A stretch of DNA of 64,000 bases, from assembly GCF_009649175.1 (NCBI RefSeq), contig NZ_WJPO01000004.1, positions 1-64,000 on the forward strand, written 5' to 3'. The notes beneath the pieces are model-generated. The model had not been told where the DNA came from and did not search any database. It worked only from the letters and a program-made list of their open reading frames with translations. The translations under genes and the position numbers were made by a program. The DNA is from Rhodovulum strictum (GTDB lineage Bacteria > Pseudomonadota > Alphaproteobacteria > Rhodobacterales > Rhodobacteraceae). Below, one piece after another: positions 35,252 to 43,787 of the stretch; within the stretch, counting starts at the first letter, position 1, and each line of letters begins with the position of its first letter.

Positions 35252-37906
35252 TCAGCCCTCCAGCAGGGTTTCGGCGGCGCGGATCGCGGCCTCGGCATTG
35301 GCGATGTCGCGCGCGCCGCCCTGGGCCATGTCGGGCCGCCCGCCGCCGCCCTTGCCGCCCAGTTCGGCAACCGCCGCCTTGACCAGATCGACGGCCGAGA
35401 CGCGGGCGGTCAGATCGTCGGTCACGCCCGCGGCGACCGCCGCCTTGCCCTCGGCCTCGGCGATCAGAAGGATGGCGCCGGTTCCGAGCCGGGCCTTGTG
35501 CTCGTCGATGAGCGGCGGCAGATCCTTGCCCGAGACGCCCGACAGCACCTGCGCAAGGAAGGGCACGCCGCCCACCTGACGCGCTTGGGGTGCGGCGCCG
35601 GGACCGGCCAGCGCCAGTTCGCGGCGCAGGCTGGCCACCTCGTTTTCCAGCGCGCGGCGCTCGTCGACCAGCGCACGCACGCGCGCCGCCACCTCTGCGG
35701 GCTGGGCGCGCAGGATCTCGGCCACGTCCGCCAGGCGGTTCTGCTGCGCGATCAGATGCTCGAGCGCACCCTGCCCGGTAAGCGCCTCGATCCGGCGCAC
35801 ACCGGCCGAGGATGCGCTGTCGCCCAGCACCACGCAAAGCCCGATATCGCCGGTGCGCCGGACATGGGTGCCGCCGCACAGCTCCAGCGACCAGGTGTTG
35901 CCGTCCTGCCCCTTGCCGGTCGGCGCGCGGCCCATCGAGACCACGCGCACCTCGTCGCCGTATTTCTCGCCGAACAGCGCCTGCGCGCCGATGGCGCGGG
36001 CGTCGTCCGGCGTCATGATGCGGGTTTCGACCGGCGAATTCTGGCGGATGAAGGCGTTGACCTCGCTCTCGACCGCGGCCAGTTCCTCGCGGCTCATGGC
36101 CTTGGAATGCGAGAAATCGAAGCGCAGCCGGTCGGGCGCGTTCAGCGAGCCCTTTTGCGCGACATGCTCGCCCAGGGTCTGGCGCAGCGCCTCGTGCAGC
36201 AGGTGCGTGGCCGAGTGGTTGGCGCGGATCGCGCCGCGGCGGGCGTGATCGACGCGCAACTCAAGCGGATCGCCGACCGACAGCCCCCCCCTGGCGGGCG
36301 TGACCTTGTGGGCGAACAGCCCGCCGGGCATCTTCTGGGTGTCGTGGATCACGCCAGAGGCATCGGGTTTCAGCCAGGTGCCGCTATCGCCCACCTGCCC
36401 GCCGGATTCGGCATAGAACGGGGTCTGATTGACCACCATCCAGCCGGTCGTGCCTTCGGGCAGCGCCGCCACCTCGGCCCCGTCCACGACCAGCGCCATC
36501 ACCTGGCCTTCGGCCACTTCGGTTTCGTAGCCCAGGAATTCGGTGGCGGCCACGCGCTCGGCGATCTCGAACCAGATGGTCGCCTCCTTCGCCTCGCCCG
36601 AGCCGGCCCAGCTTGCGCGCGCCTTGGCCTTCTGCTCGGCCATGGCGGCGTCGAAGCCCGCCACATCGACCCCGCGCCCCATCTCGCGCAGCGCGTCCTG
36701 CGTCAGGTCGAGCGGGAAGCCATAGGTGTCGTAAAGCCGGAAGGCCGCTTCGCCGGGCAGCGCCGCGCCCTCTGGCAGCCGGGCCAGTTCGTCGTCCAGC
36801 AGGCGAAGGCCGCGATCAAGCGTCTGCTTGAAGCGGGTTTCCTCAAGCTTCAGCGTCTCCTCGATCAGCGCCTGCGCGCGGCGCAGTTCGGGATAGGCCG
36901 CGCCCATCTGGGTCACCAGCGCGCCCACCAGCCGATGCATCACCGGATCCTGCGCGCCCAGCAGATGCGCGTGCCGCATCGCGCGGCGCATGATCCGGCG
37001 CAGCACATAGCCGCGCCCGTCATTGCCGGGCGTCACCCCGTCCGCGATCAGGAAGGAGGTGGAGCGCAGATGGTCCGCGATCACCCGGTGATGGACATTT
37101 CCCGGCCCGTCCGGCTCGGACGATGTCGCATGCGCCGATGCCTCGATCAGCGCGCGCATCAGGTCGGTGTCGTAATTGTCGTGCTTGCCCTGCAACAGCG
37201 CGCCGATCCGTTCCAGCCCCATGCCGGTGTCGATCGATTGCGCGGCCAGTTCGCGGCGGCTGCCATCCTCGAACTGTTCGTACTGCATGAAGACCAGGTT
37301 CCAGATCTCGATGAACCGGTCGCCATCCTCGTCCTTGCTGCCGGGCGGGCCGCCCCAGATCGACGGGCCATGATCGAAGAAGATTTCCGTACAGGGGCCG
37401 CAGGGGCCGGTGGGGCCCATCATCCAGAAATTGTCGTTCGTGGGGATGCGGATGATCCGCTCGTCGGGCAGGCCCGCGACCTTCTTCCAGATCGCGGCGG
37501 CCTCGTCATCGGTGTGATAGACGGTGACCAGCAGACGATCCCTGGGGATGTCGAAATCGCGGGTCAGCAGCTCCCAGGCAAAGGGGATCGCGTTTTCCTT
37601 GAAATAGTCGCCGAAGCTGAAATTCCCAAGCATCTCGAAGAAGGTATGATGCCGCGCGGTATAGCCGACATTGTCCAGATCGTTGTGCTTGCCGCCCGCG
37701 CGCACGCATTTCTGCGAGGTGGTGGCGCGGGTGTAGTCGCGCTTCTCGACCCCGGTGAACAGGTTCTTGAACTGCACCATGCCGGAATTGGTGAACATCA
37801 GCGTGGGGTCGTTGCGCGGCACAAGGGGCGAGCTGTCGACCACCTCGTGGCCGTTCTTCTCGAAATAGCTCAGAAAGGTCGAACGGATGTCGTTCAGGCT
37901 GGGCAT
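35252..37906 (-). CDS. alaS: Alanyl-tRNA synthetase
   Basis: An 884-residue class II aminoacyl-tRNA synthetase. The catalytic domain starts [20 protein letters not shown] and contains [20 protein letters not shown] and [17 protein letters not shown]. The editing domain has the zinc sites [14 protein letters not shown] and [15 protein letters not shown], and the C-terminal Ala-rich oligomerisation domain ends [20 protein letters not shown]. Length is normal. The start at 37906 is preferred over an in-frame upstream extension to 37978 because it gives the family N-terminus and has a GAGGCG site. Confidence 0.97.
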   Translation of the reverse strand: MPSLNDIRSTFLSYFEKNGHEVVDSSPLVPRNDPTLMFTNSGMVQFKNLFTGVEKRDYTRATTSQKCVRAGGKHNDLDNVGYTARHHTFFEMLGNFSFGDYFKENAIPFAWELLTRDFDIPRDRLLVTVYHTDDEAAAIWKKVAGLPDERIIRIPTNDNFWMMGPTGPCGPCTEIFFDHGPSIWGGPPGSKDEDGDRFIEIWNLVFMQYEQFEDGSRRELAAQSIDTGMGLERIGALLQGKHDNYDTDLMRALIEASAHATSSEPDGPGNVHHRVIADHLRSTSFLIADGVTPGNDGRGYVLRRIMRRAMRHAHLLGAQDPVMHRLVGALVTQMGAAYPELRRAQALIEETLKLEETRFKQTLDRGLRLLDDELARLPEGAALPGEAAFRLYDTYGFPLDLTQDALREMGRGVDVAGFDAAMAEQKAKARASWAGSGEAKEATIWFEIAERVAATEFLGYETEVAEGQVMALVVDGAEVAALPEGTTGWMVVNQTPFYAESGGQVGDSGTWLKPDASGVIHDTQKMPGGLFAHKVTPARGGLSVGDPLELRVDHARRGAIRANHSATHLLHEALRQTLGEHVAQKGSLNAPDRLRFDFSHSKAMSREELAAVESEVNAFIRQNSPVETRIMTPDDARAIGAQALFGEKYGDEVRVVSMGRAPTGKGQDGNTWSLELCGGTHVRRTGDIGLCVVLGDSASSAGVRRIEALTGQGALEHLIAQQNRLADVAEILRAQPAEVAARVRALVDERRALENEVASLRRELALAGPGAAPQARQVGGVPFLAQVLSGVSGKDLPPLIDEHKARLGTGAILLIAEAEGKAAVAAGVTDDLTARVSAVDLVKAAVAELGGKGGGGRPDMAQGGARDIANAEAAIRAAETLLEG

Positions 37907-38002
37907 GTCGGTCGCGCCTCGGGGTCTCGGAATTTCCGATCCGATGTATCGCCGCGCGCGGGGGCTGTCCATGGCCAAGGCGGCGCCGGGCCCGCCTGCC
38001 CC

Positions 38003-38749
38003 TCAGCCCGCGGTGGCGCGCAGCAGACGCTTGCGCGCAGGCGGGATCGCGCGAATCTCGAGCCCGGTGAACACATGCAGCGTGTTGAGGTCGCGATCGA
38101 CCACCGCATGGTCTGAAACCCAGCCGCCCATCACCAGATAGCTGCGCAGAAGCGGCGGCATCGCCAGCATGGCGCGCTTGGCATCCGGCTTGCGGCGGCG
38201 CAGCCGCTGGGCAAAGCGGAAGACATTGGGCGCCTTGACCCGCGGCAGCCAGCGCGGGGGGGCAAGATGGCGCTCGGTCAGCAGCGCGAAGGCATCCATA
38301 TGCGCCGCAGCCTCGGTGCCCTTGAAAGAGGAACAGCCGAACAGCATCTCGACGCCGGTCTCGTCGACAAAGCGCGTCATCGCGCCCCATGCGACGCGCA
38401 GGATGTCCGGGTCGCGCCAGTCGGGATGGATGCAGAAGCGCCCCATCTCGACCATCGGCCCGTCAAACTCGGCCAGCGCCGACAACTCGTAATACTGCGC
38501 CGAATAGCTTTGCCCGATCTCGGCCCCGCCCTTGAGCGGCATGAGCCGGAAACAGCAGACCAGTTCGCCGCTGCGCGCCTCCTCGACCAGCACATGGCGG
38601 CAAAGCGCGTCGAAGGCGTCGGCATCCAGCCCCTCGGGCGCGTCGGGCGTGGCGCGGAAAGTCAGGTAGCGCAGACGCTGCGCGGCCTCGATATCGGCCG
38701 GTGTCTCTGCGAGACGGGCGCCATAGCGCCCCTTGCGAAGTGACAGCAT
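38003..38749 (-). CDS. olsB: L-ornithine N-alpha-acyltransferase (OlsB), ornithine-lipid synthesis
   Basis: A 248-residue GNAT-like (hemolysin-type) acyltransferase. Diagnostic segments are RLRYLTFRATPDAPEGLDAD, FDALCRHVLVEEARSGELVC, GQSYSAQYYELSALAEFDGP, VEMGRFCIHPDWRDPDILRV and FGCSSFKGTEAAAHMDAF. OlsB transfers a 3-hydroxyacyl group from ACP to ornithine, the first step of ornithine lipid. The ATG at 38749 has GGGAG eight bases upstream; the long upstream open frame is antisense to msrB. It lies 97 bases before alaS. Confidence 0.88.
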   Translation of the reverse strand: MLSLRKGRYGARLAETPADIEAAQRLRYLTFRATPDAPEGLDADAFDALCRHVLVEEARSGELVCCFRLMPLKGGAEIGQSYSAQYYELSALAEFDGPMVEMGRFCIHPDWRDPDILRVAWGAMTRFVDETGVEMLFGCSSFKGTEAAAHMDAFALLTERHLAPPRWLPRVKAPNVFRFAQRLRRRKPDAKRAMLAMPPLLRSYLVMGGWVSDHAVVDRDLNTLHVFTGLEIRAIPPARKRLLRATAG

Positions 38750-38857
38750 CTTGACCGCTCCCGCGGGCTGGCGGACGGCGCGCGCCCGACTAGATATGTT
38801 CACGACGCCGTTAGCACACAAATCATGACACTTGAAGGACGGGGCACAAGCGACAGC

Positions 38858-39253
38858 ATGACCCACAAGATCTCCAGAACCGATGCGGAATGGCGGGCGC
38901 AATTGTCCGACCTGGCCTACAAGGTGACGCGAAAGCATGGCACCGAGCGCGCCTTTACCCATGACGATTTCCCCAAGCGGCCGGGCAGCTTCCGCTGCAT
39001 CTGCTGCAATGCTGTGCTGTTCGATGCCGCAGACAAGTTCGACAGCGGCACCGGTTGGCCCAGCTTCACCCGGCCGGCAGACGCGGATGCGGTGGGCGAA
39101 ACCACCGATCGCAGCTTCTTCATGACCCGGACCGAGGTGCATTGCGCCCGCTGCGACGCCCATCTGGGCCATGTCTTTCCCGACGGCCCGGCGCCCACGG
39201 GGTTGCGCTACTGCATCAACGGGGTTGCGCTGGATTTCGAGGAAAGGGGCTGA
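38858..39253 (+). CDS. msrB: Peptide-methionine (R)-S-oxide reductase MsrB
   Basis: A 131-residue enzyme repairing methionine-R-sulfoxide. The zinc site has two Cys pairs (FRCICCNAVLF and VHCARCDAHLGHVF), the substrate pocket is SGTGWPSFTRP and the catalytic cysteine is in GLRYCINGVAL. The ATG at 38858 gives MTHKISRTDAEW, matching family N-termini; an in-frame ATG at 38825 adds 11 residues and is possible. It is divergent from olsB. Confidence 0.94.
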   Translation: MTHKISRTDAEWRAQLSDLAYKVTRKHGTERAFTHDDFPKRPGSFRCICCNAVLFDAADKFDSGTGWPSFTRPADADAVGETTDRSFFMTRTEVHCARCDAHLGHVFPDGPAPTGLRYCINGVALDFEERG

Positions 39254-39274
39254 ACCGGCCCCGCCCTCCGGGGC

Positions 39275-39739
39275 CTAGCGCGGCCCCAGAACGTCATCGG
39301 CGCGGAAATTGCCGAGGTTGCGGAACAGCTGGCCAAGGAACGAGATGCCCTGGACATTCGCCTCGGTGACGCGACGATTGAGCGCAATCACCCGGCCCTG
39401 TTCCAGACCGAAGCGCTCGACATTCTCGACGGTGCCGTTGGGGCCAAACGAGATCGCCACCACCTGCCGGTCGACATTCTCGGGCGCGCGGGGGCCGACC
39501 GTCTTCCAAGTATTCTCGACGTAATACCACGCCTCGTCGCGCATCACGCCATTGACCGAGGGGGTGCCGACCAGTTCGGCCACGCTGTCGCGGGTATCCA
39601 CACCCACCACGATCCCGGCCAGATCCTCTTCGGACGGAGCGTAGCCGTTCTTGCGCATGATCGGGGAACAGCCCGCAATCGACGCGCATAGCACGACGAC
39701 GAGCGCCAGTCTGGCGGAACCTGCCCGGGGCCTTGCCAT
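39275..39739 (-). CDS. bamE: Outer-membrane assembly lipoprotein BamE (SmpA/OmlA)
   Basis: A 154-residue lipoprotein. The signal peptide ARLALVVVLCASIAGCSP contains the lipobox IAGC with the acylated Cys at residue 24. The mature part RKNGYAPSEEDLAGIVVGVD, then VAELVGTPSVNGVMRDEAWY and NRRVTEANVQGISFLGQLF is the SmpA/OmlA fold of BamE, a component of the BAM complex at the outer membrane. It is divergent from the DUF177 gene, its usual neighbour. Confidence 0.9.
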   Translation of the reverse strand: MARPRAGSARLALVVVLCASIAGCSPIMRKNGYAPSEEDLAGIVVGVDTRDSVAELVGTPSVNGVMRDEAWYYVENTWKTVGPRAPENVDRQVVAISFGPNGTVENVERFGLEQGRVIALNRRVTEANVQGISFLGQLFRNLGNFRADDVLGPR

Positions 39740-39821
39740 GCCAACCTCTTGTCACAAGGGCTCTTGCCTCCTAATCCGCTTACATCAGAGAGCCACCCGG
39801 GTTCAAGGAAGGAACGTCGCC

Positions 39822-40373
39822 ATGACCGATACCGGGCCCACCCCGATGACGATCCGGCTTGCCGCGCTGTCCGGCCGTGCTGCCCTGCCGCTAAGCGTGC
39901 TGCCCGATGCCGCAGCGCAGGAGGCAATGGCCGCGCGGCTGGGACTGCTGGGGCTCAGAAAGCTGCGCTTCGAGGGCGAACTGGCCCCCGAGGGGCGGCG
40001 CGACTGGCGGCTGTCGGGGCGACTGGGCGCGACCGTGGTCCAGCCCTGCGTGGTCACCCTGGCCCCGGTGACGACGCGGATCGAGACCGATCTGCTGCGC
40101 CTCTACCGCGCCGGGATGGCGGCGCCGGCCCCGGGCAGCGAGATCGAGATGCCCGAGGATGACAACGAGGAGCCCCTGCCTGACCGGCTGGAACTGCTCG
40201 CGGTGATCGAGGAGGCGCTGGCACTGGCGCTGCCGCTTTATCCGCGTGCCGAGGGGGCCGAGAGCGGCGAGGCCAGCTTTGGCCCGCCGGGGGTGGCGGC
40301 GATGCGGGACGAGGACACCAGGCCCTTTGCCGCGCTGGCCCGGCTGAAGGGGTACAAGGACGGGGCGGACTAG
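39822..40373 (+). CDS. DUF177/YceD-family protein
   Basis: A 183-residue protein starting MTDTGPTPMTIRLAALSGRA. The conserved core is LRKLRFEGELAPEGRRDWRL, then GRLGATVVQPCVVTLAPVTT and the acidic stretch EDDNEEPLPDRLELLAVIEE, as in YceD, implicated in 23S rRNA accumulation. GGAAGG precedes the ATG. The usual next gene, rpmF (ribosomal protein L32) with plsX and fabH, is not here: an intergenic element and a convergent gene follow instead. Confidence 0.85.
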   Translation: MTDTGPTPMTIRLAALSGRAALPLSVLPDAAAQEAMAARLGLLGLRKLRFEGELAPEGRRDWRLSGRLGATVVQPCVVTLAPVTTRIETDLLRLYRAGMAAPAPGSEIEMPEDDNEEPLPDRLELLAVIEEALALALPLYPRAEGAESGEASFGPPGVAAMRDEDTRPFAALARLKGYKDGAD

Positions 40374-40377
40374 CGGC

Positions 40378-40468
40378 ACCCGCCCTGCGGGTTTCGCCTC
40401 GCTTGCGCGAGGCGACCGGGGCCGGGGGCTGCGCCCCCGGCCTTTTGGGTATTTGGGCCAAGAAGAAG
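40378..40468 (+). repeat. Dispersed intergenic element, copy 4, with three stem-loops
   Basis: Immediately after the DUF177 stop: ACCCGCCCTGCGGGT, CGCCTCGCTTGCGCGAGGCG and GGCCGGGGGCTGCGCCCCCGG..CC can each form a hairpin; the last is followed by TTTT and can terminate transcription. Then GGGTATTTGG and GCCAAGAAGAAG (40447-40468). It separates two convergent genes. Confidence 0.75.
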
Positions 40469-40488
40469 AGGCAGGCGTGGATGCGGGG

Positions 40489-41256
40489 CTACCAGCGTCC
40501 GGTCAGGCTGCGGATCAGCAACCCCGCGCGGCGGTGGAATTCCGAGGTCGCAAGCCGGCCCTCGGCCACCCTTGCGGGCTCGGCCGCGGCGCGGCGGAGG
40601 ATCGTGCCCGCGCGCCAGGCGCTCAGCGCGGCGGGGGTTGCGGCGGGGGGAATCGTGGCGCGCTGGCGGCGCGCGGCGGCGAGCCGGGCAAGGCCGTGGC
40701 GGGCCAGGGCCGCGACAGCTTCGGGGCGGCCATCGACCAGCGGCAGGCGGCCGCGCGCCGCGAGATCGGGCACCGCCACGAGCCAGTTGGCGATGCCCTG
40801 GGCGAAGGCCAGATCGCGCAGCGCCCGCTCGCCCGTTGCGGCGCCCAGAACCCGCGCCGCGACCCACATCAGCGTGCCGAAGCCTGCGTCGATATGCGCC
40901 TCGAATGCTGCCTGATCGGCAAAGGGCGCGCGGGTGCAATCCCAGCGGCGCGCGGCCACGAGAGAATCAAGCAGCCTTGCGCAATCGGGGTCGAGCACCT
41001 GCGCCAGCGGTGTCGCGACCTCGTGGCGACGGACCGGGCCGCCGCGCGCGATCTCGTCCAGCACGTCGCGCCACCATTGCAGGCGCATCTCGGCAATCAG
41101 CGGCTCCTGGGTCAACCAGGGCGCGCGCGCCACCTCGACATTGAAGGCGTAAAGCGGCAGCAGCCTTTCGCGCGCCGCAACCGGCGCAGTCATGGTCGCG
41201 AGGAAGCGGTCTGGATCGCCCCGCCGGACGATCTCGGCGCAGGCGTCAAGGCTCAT
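40489..41256 (-). CDS. Squalene/phytoene synthase-family protein
   Basis: A 255-residue all-helical protein: LLPLYAFNVEVARAPWLTQE, EMRLQWWRDVLDEIARGG and AFEAHIDAGFGTLMWVAARV follow the prenyl-synthase family pattern. The Asp-rich catalytic motifs of true phytoene synthases are not intact, so it resembles the NDUFAF6-type relatives linked to complex I assembly rather than a carotenoid enzyme. The start overlaps the methyltransferase stop (ATGA), the third gene of the cimA unit. Confidence 0.8.
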   Translation of the reverse strand: MSLDACAEIVRRGDPDRFLATMTAPVAARERLLPLYAFNVEVARAPWLTQEPLIAEMRLQWWRDVLDEIARGGPVRRHEVATPLAQVLDPDCARLLDSLVAARRWDCTRAPFADQAAFEAHIDAGFGTLMWVAARVLGAATGERALRDLAFAQGIANWLVAVPDLAARGRLPLVDGRPEAVAALARHGLARLAAARRQRATIPPAATPAALSAWRAGTILRRAAAEPARVAEGRLATSEFHRRAGLLIRSLTGRW

Positions 41257-41969
41257 CGCGGCCGGGCCACGGTCAGCAGATAGCCGTATTCGGCGCGGCA
41301 GGCGCGCCAGGTGGCGATTTCATCCTCGGCTGCCGTCAGCACCTCGGCCAGCGCTGGCGGGGCGCCGGGACGCAGCGTGGCGATCCGGTCTTCCATCGGC
41401 TGGAAATAGTCCTCCCATGCCGCATCGGACAGGGGGCGCTGGCCAAGGACCGTGTAGCCCGCCGCTTCGACCTGCGCCGCGATGCCGGCCGCGTCGGTGA
41501 TCTGCGGGTATTCCCGGTCCCAGAAGGTGCGCGCCCGGGCCGAGGGCGCCGCGGTGAACCAGCAGGCTTCGGAGAACGCGACCGCGCCGCCCGGGGCCAG
41601 CGCGGCGCGCCAGCGGGTCAGCCCCTCGGTCACGCCAAGGAAATAGAGCGCACCGGCCGACCAGATCAGATCGAAGGGACCGCCGAGCGTGCCCATGTCG
41701 CCCTGGCGCACCCGCACCCGCGGCTCGTCCGCGAAACGGGCCGCCGCGCGGGCGGCATAATGGGGGTGCAGTTCCACCGCCTCGACCCGGCCGCGCGGCA
41801 CATGGGCCAGCAGCGCCGCGATATCCGCCCCCGGCCCGCAGCCCGCGTCGCAGATCGCGCCATCCTCGGGCACGCCTGCCAGCGCCAGTGCCCAGTTCAG
41901 GCTGTCGTCGTCACTCGGCCCGCCGCGGGGCAAGTCGTCGTAAAGCGTGAAGAAGGCTTCCATGTCCAT
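41253..41969 (-). CDS. SAM-dependent methyltransferase, class I
   Basis: A 238-residue methyltransferase. Motif I is GAICDAGCGPGADIAALLAH, motif II VEAVELHPHYAARAAAR and motif III/IV DLIWSAGALYFLGVTEG. The substrate is not evident; EYPQITDAAGIAAQVEAAGY resembles small-molecule methylases. The ATG at 41969 shares its A with the cimA stop (TGATG), and its own stop overlaps the squalene-synthase-like gene. The ATG two codons later (41963) is an alternative. Confidence 0.82.
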   Translation of the reverse strand: MDMEAFFTLYDDLPRGGPSDDDSLNWALALAGVPEDGAICDAGCGPGADIAALLAHVPRGRVEAVELHPHYAARAAARFADEPRVRVRQGDMGTLGGPFDLIWSAGALYFLGVTEGLTRWRAALAPGGAVAFSEACWFTAAPSARARTFWDREYPQITDAAGIAAQVEAAGYTVLGQRPLSDAAWEDYFQPMEDRIATLRPGAPPALAEVLTAAEDEIATWRACRAEYGYLLTVARPR

Positions 41970-43597
41970 CAGGCTTTCCCCGATACCGGCGCCCCGTCGC
42001 GCACCAGTTTCCACACGACCGCATCCAGCAGCGCCTCGAAACTGGCATCGACGATATTGGGCGAGACCCCCACCGTGGCCCAGCGCCGCCCCTGCCCGTC
42101 CTCGCTGTCGATGATGACGCGGGTCACGGCCTCGGTGCCGCCATTGGTGATGCGCACCTTGAAATCGACCAGTTTCATGTCGTCGATATAGGGCTGATAG
42201 AGGCCCAGATCCTTGGCCAGCGCCCGCCACAGCGCGTTGACCGGCCCGCGGTCGCGCCCCTCGGCATCGCGGCTTTCCGAGACCGACAGCTTCTTTTCGC
42301 CGCCCACCTTGACCACCACCACCGCCTCGGAATGGCTGACCATCCGGTCATAGCGGTTCTTGCGCCGCTCGACCGTGACCCGGTAGCGCTTGACCTCGAA
42401 AAAGGCGGGCAGCCGGTCCAGGATGCGCCGCGCGACCAGTTCGAAACTGGCCTGCGCGCCGTCATAGGAATAGCCCTCGCCCTCGCGCGTCTTGACCTCG
42501 TCGAGGATCGCGGCGAGCCGCGGATCGCCCTCGGGCACATCGAGCCCCGCCTCGGCCAGCCGCCTTCGCAGGTTCGACTGCCCGGCCTGGTTCGACATCG
42601 GGATGACCCGGACATTGCCGACAAGGGCAGGATCGACATGTTCGTAGGTCGCCGGATCCTTGAGGATGGCACTGGCATGCAGCCCCGCCTTGTGAGCAAA
42701 GGCCGAGGCGCCGACATAGGCCGCCGCCTTGCGCGGCACGCGGTTGAGGATGTCGTCCAGAAGCCGCGAGGCCCGCGTCATCCCGGTCAGCGCCGCTTCC
42801 GTCACGCCGGTTTCGAACCGGCTGGCATAGGGCTCCTTGAGCAGGAAGGTCGGGATCAGCGTGGTCAGGTTGGCATTGCCGCAGCGTTCCCCCAGCCCGT
42901 TCAGCGTGCCCTGCACCTGCCGCGCGCCCGCATCGACGGCGGCCAGGCTGCCCGCCACCGCGTTGCCGGTATCATCATGGGTGTGGATGCCGATCTGCGT
43001 GCCGGGGATGCCGCGGGCGATCACCTCGGCCGTGATCGCGCCGATCTCATGGGGCAGCGTGCCGCCATTGGTGTCGCACAGCACGATCCAGCGCGCGCCC
43101 GCCTGATGCGCGGCCATCAGGCAATCAAGCGCATAGGCCGGGTCGGCCTTCCAGCCGTCGAAGAAATGTTCGGCATCGAACAGCGCCTCGCGGCCCTGAC
43201 GGGTCACATGGGCGATGGATTTCGCGATGTTTTCGAGGTTCTCGTCCAGCGTGATGCCCAGCGCGGTCGTGACGTGGAAATCATGGGTCTTGCCGACCAG
43301 GCAGACACTTTGCGTATTGGCGTTCAGGACGGCGGCCAGCACCTCGTCATTCTCGGCCGACCGCCCCGCCCGCTTGGTCATGCCAAAGGCAGTCAGCCGC
43401 GCGCGGGTCTTGGGCGCGGTCTCGAAAAAGGCGCTGTCGGTGGGGTTGGCGCCGGGCCAGCCACCCTCGATATAGTCGACGCCGAGCGCGTCGAGCGTGC
43501 GGGCGATGCGGCACTTCTCGTCGGTCGAGAACTGCACGCCCTGCGTCTGCTGCCCGTCGCGGAGCGTGGTGTCGTAGAGGGTGAGGCGTTCCTTCAT
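41969..43597 (-). CDS. cimA: Citramalate synthase
   Basis: A 542-residue member of the isopropylmalate/homocitrate synthase family. The N-terminal TIM barrel begins RLTLYDTTLRDGQQTQGVQF, with HTHDDTGNAVAGSLAAVDAG and GTLNGLGERCGNANLTTLIP as active-site signatures; the C-terminal LeuA-type dimerisation/regulatory domain follows about residue 400. It condenses pyruvate and acetyl-CoA to (R)-citramalate, opening a threonine-independent route to isoleucine. The length is as in known CimA (about 520-540). The ATG at 43597 is used; the longer frame upstream is Arg/Pro-rich. Confidence 0.92.
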   Translation of the reverse strand: MKERLTLYDTTLRDGQQTQGVQFSTDEKCRIARTLDALGVDYIEGGWPGANPTDSAFFETAPKTRARLTAFGMTKRAGRSAENDEVLAAVLNANTQSVCLVGKTHDFHVTTALGITLDENLENIAKSIAHVTRQGREALFDAEHFFDGWKADPAYALDCLMAAHQAGARWIVLCDTNGGTLPHEIGAITAEVIARGIPGTQIGIHTHDDTGNAVAGSLAAVDAGARQVQGTLNGLGERCGNANLTTLIPTFLLKEPYASRFETGVTEAALTGMTRASRLLDDILNRVPRKAAAYVGASAFAHKAGLHASAILKDPATYEHVDPALVGNVRVIPMSNQAGQSNLRRRLAEAGLDVPEGDPRLAAILDEVKTREGEGYSYDGAQASFELVARRILDRLPAFFEVKRYRVTVERRKNRYDRMVSHSEAVVVVKVGGEKKLSVSESRDAEGRDRGPVNALWRALAKDLGLYQPYIDDMKLVDFKVRITNGGTEAVTRVIIDSEDGQGRRWATVGVSPNIVDASFEALLDAVVWKLVRDGAPVSGKA

Positions 43598-43620
43598 CGG
43601 CAAGGTATCCGGTCGAAAAG

Positions 43621-43754
43621 GAGGGCAGCGCCCGAGCCTGGGAGGGCACCCGCGACGGCCGGGCGGCCTGAGACGGCGCAACCGCCCATGCCAGCACTTC
43701 GGCGCAGGACGTCACCAAGGCGCCCTCCCGGGGGGAGGGTCGGGCGCTGCCCGG
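43621..43754. repeat. Inverted pair of a GGGCAGCGCCCGA-type element
   Basis: GAGGGCAGCGCCCGAGCCTG (43621-43640, continuing GGAGGGCACC) on the plus strand is matched on the minus strand by CCGGGCAGCGCCCGACCCTC and its continuation (43754-43721). Both copies share GGGCAGCGCCCGA, itself palindromic in part, and a GGGAGGGC end. They bracket about 70 bases in the gap between cimA and cysS and could form a long hairpin. Confidence 0.6.
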
Positions 43755-43787
43755 CGTGCTGCCGGGCGATGCGGCTCGGGCCTAGCA

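Noticed and set aside
35012-38116. 1034-codon plus-strand frame
   Set aside because: Antisense to alaS and DUF1330; no domain and mirror composition.
40489-41256. Carotenoid phytoene synthase crtB
   Set aside because: The protein belongs to the superfamily, but the Asp-rich catalytic motifs are not intact and no crt genes are nearby.
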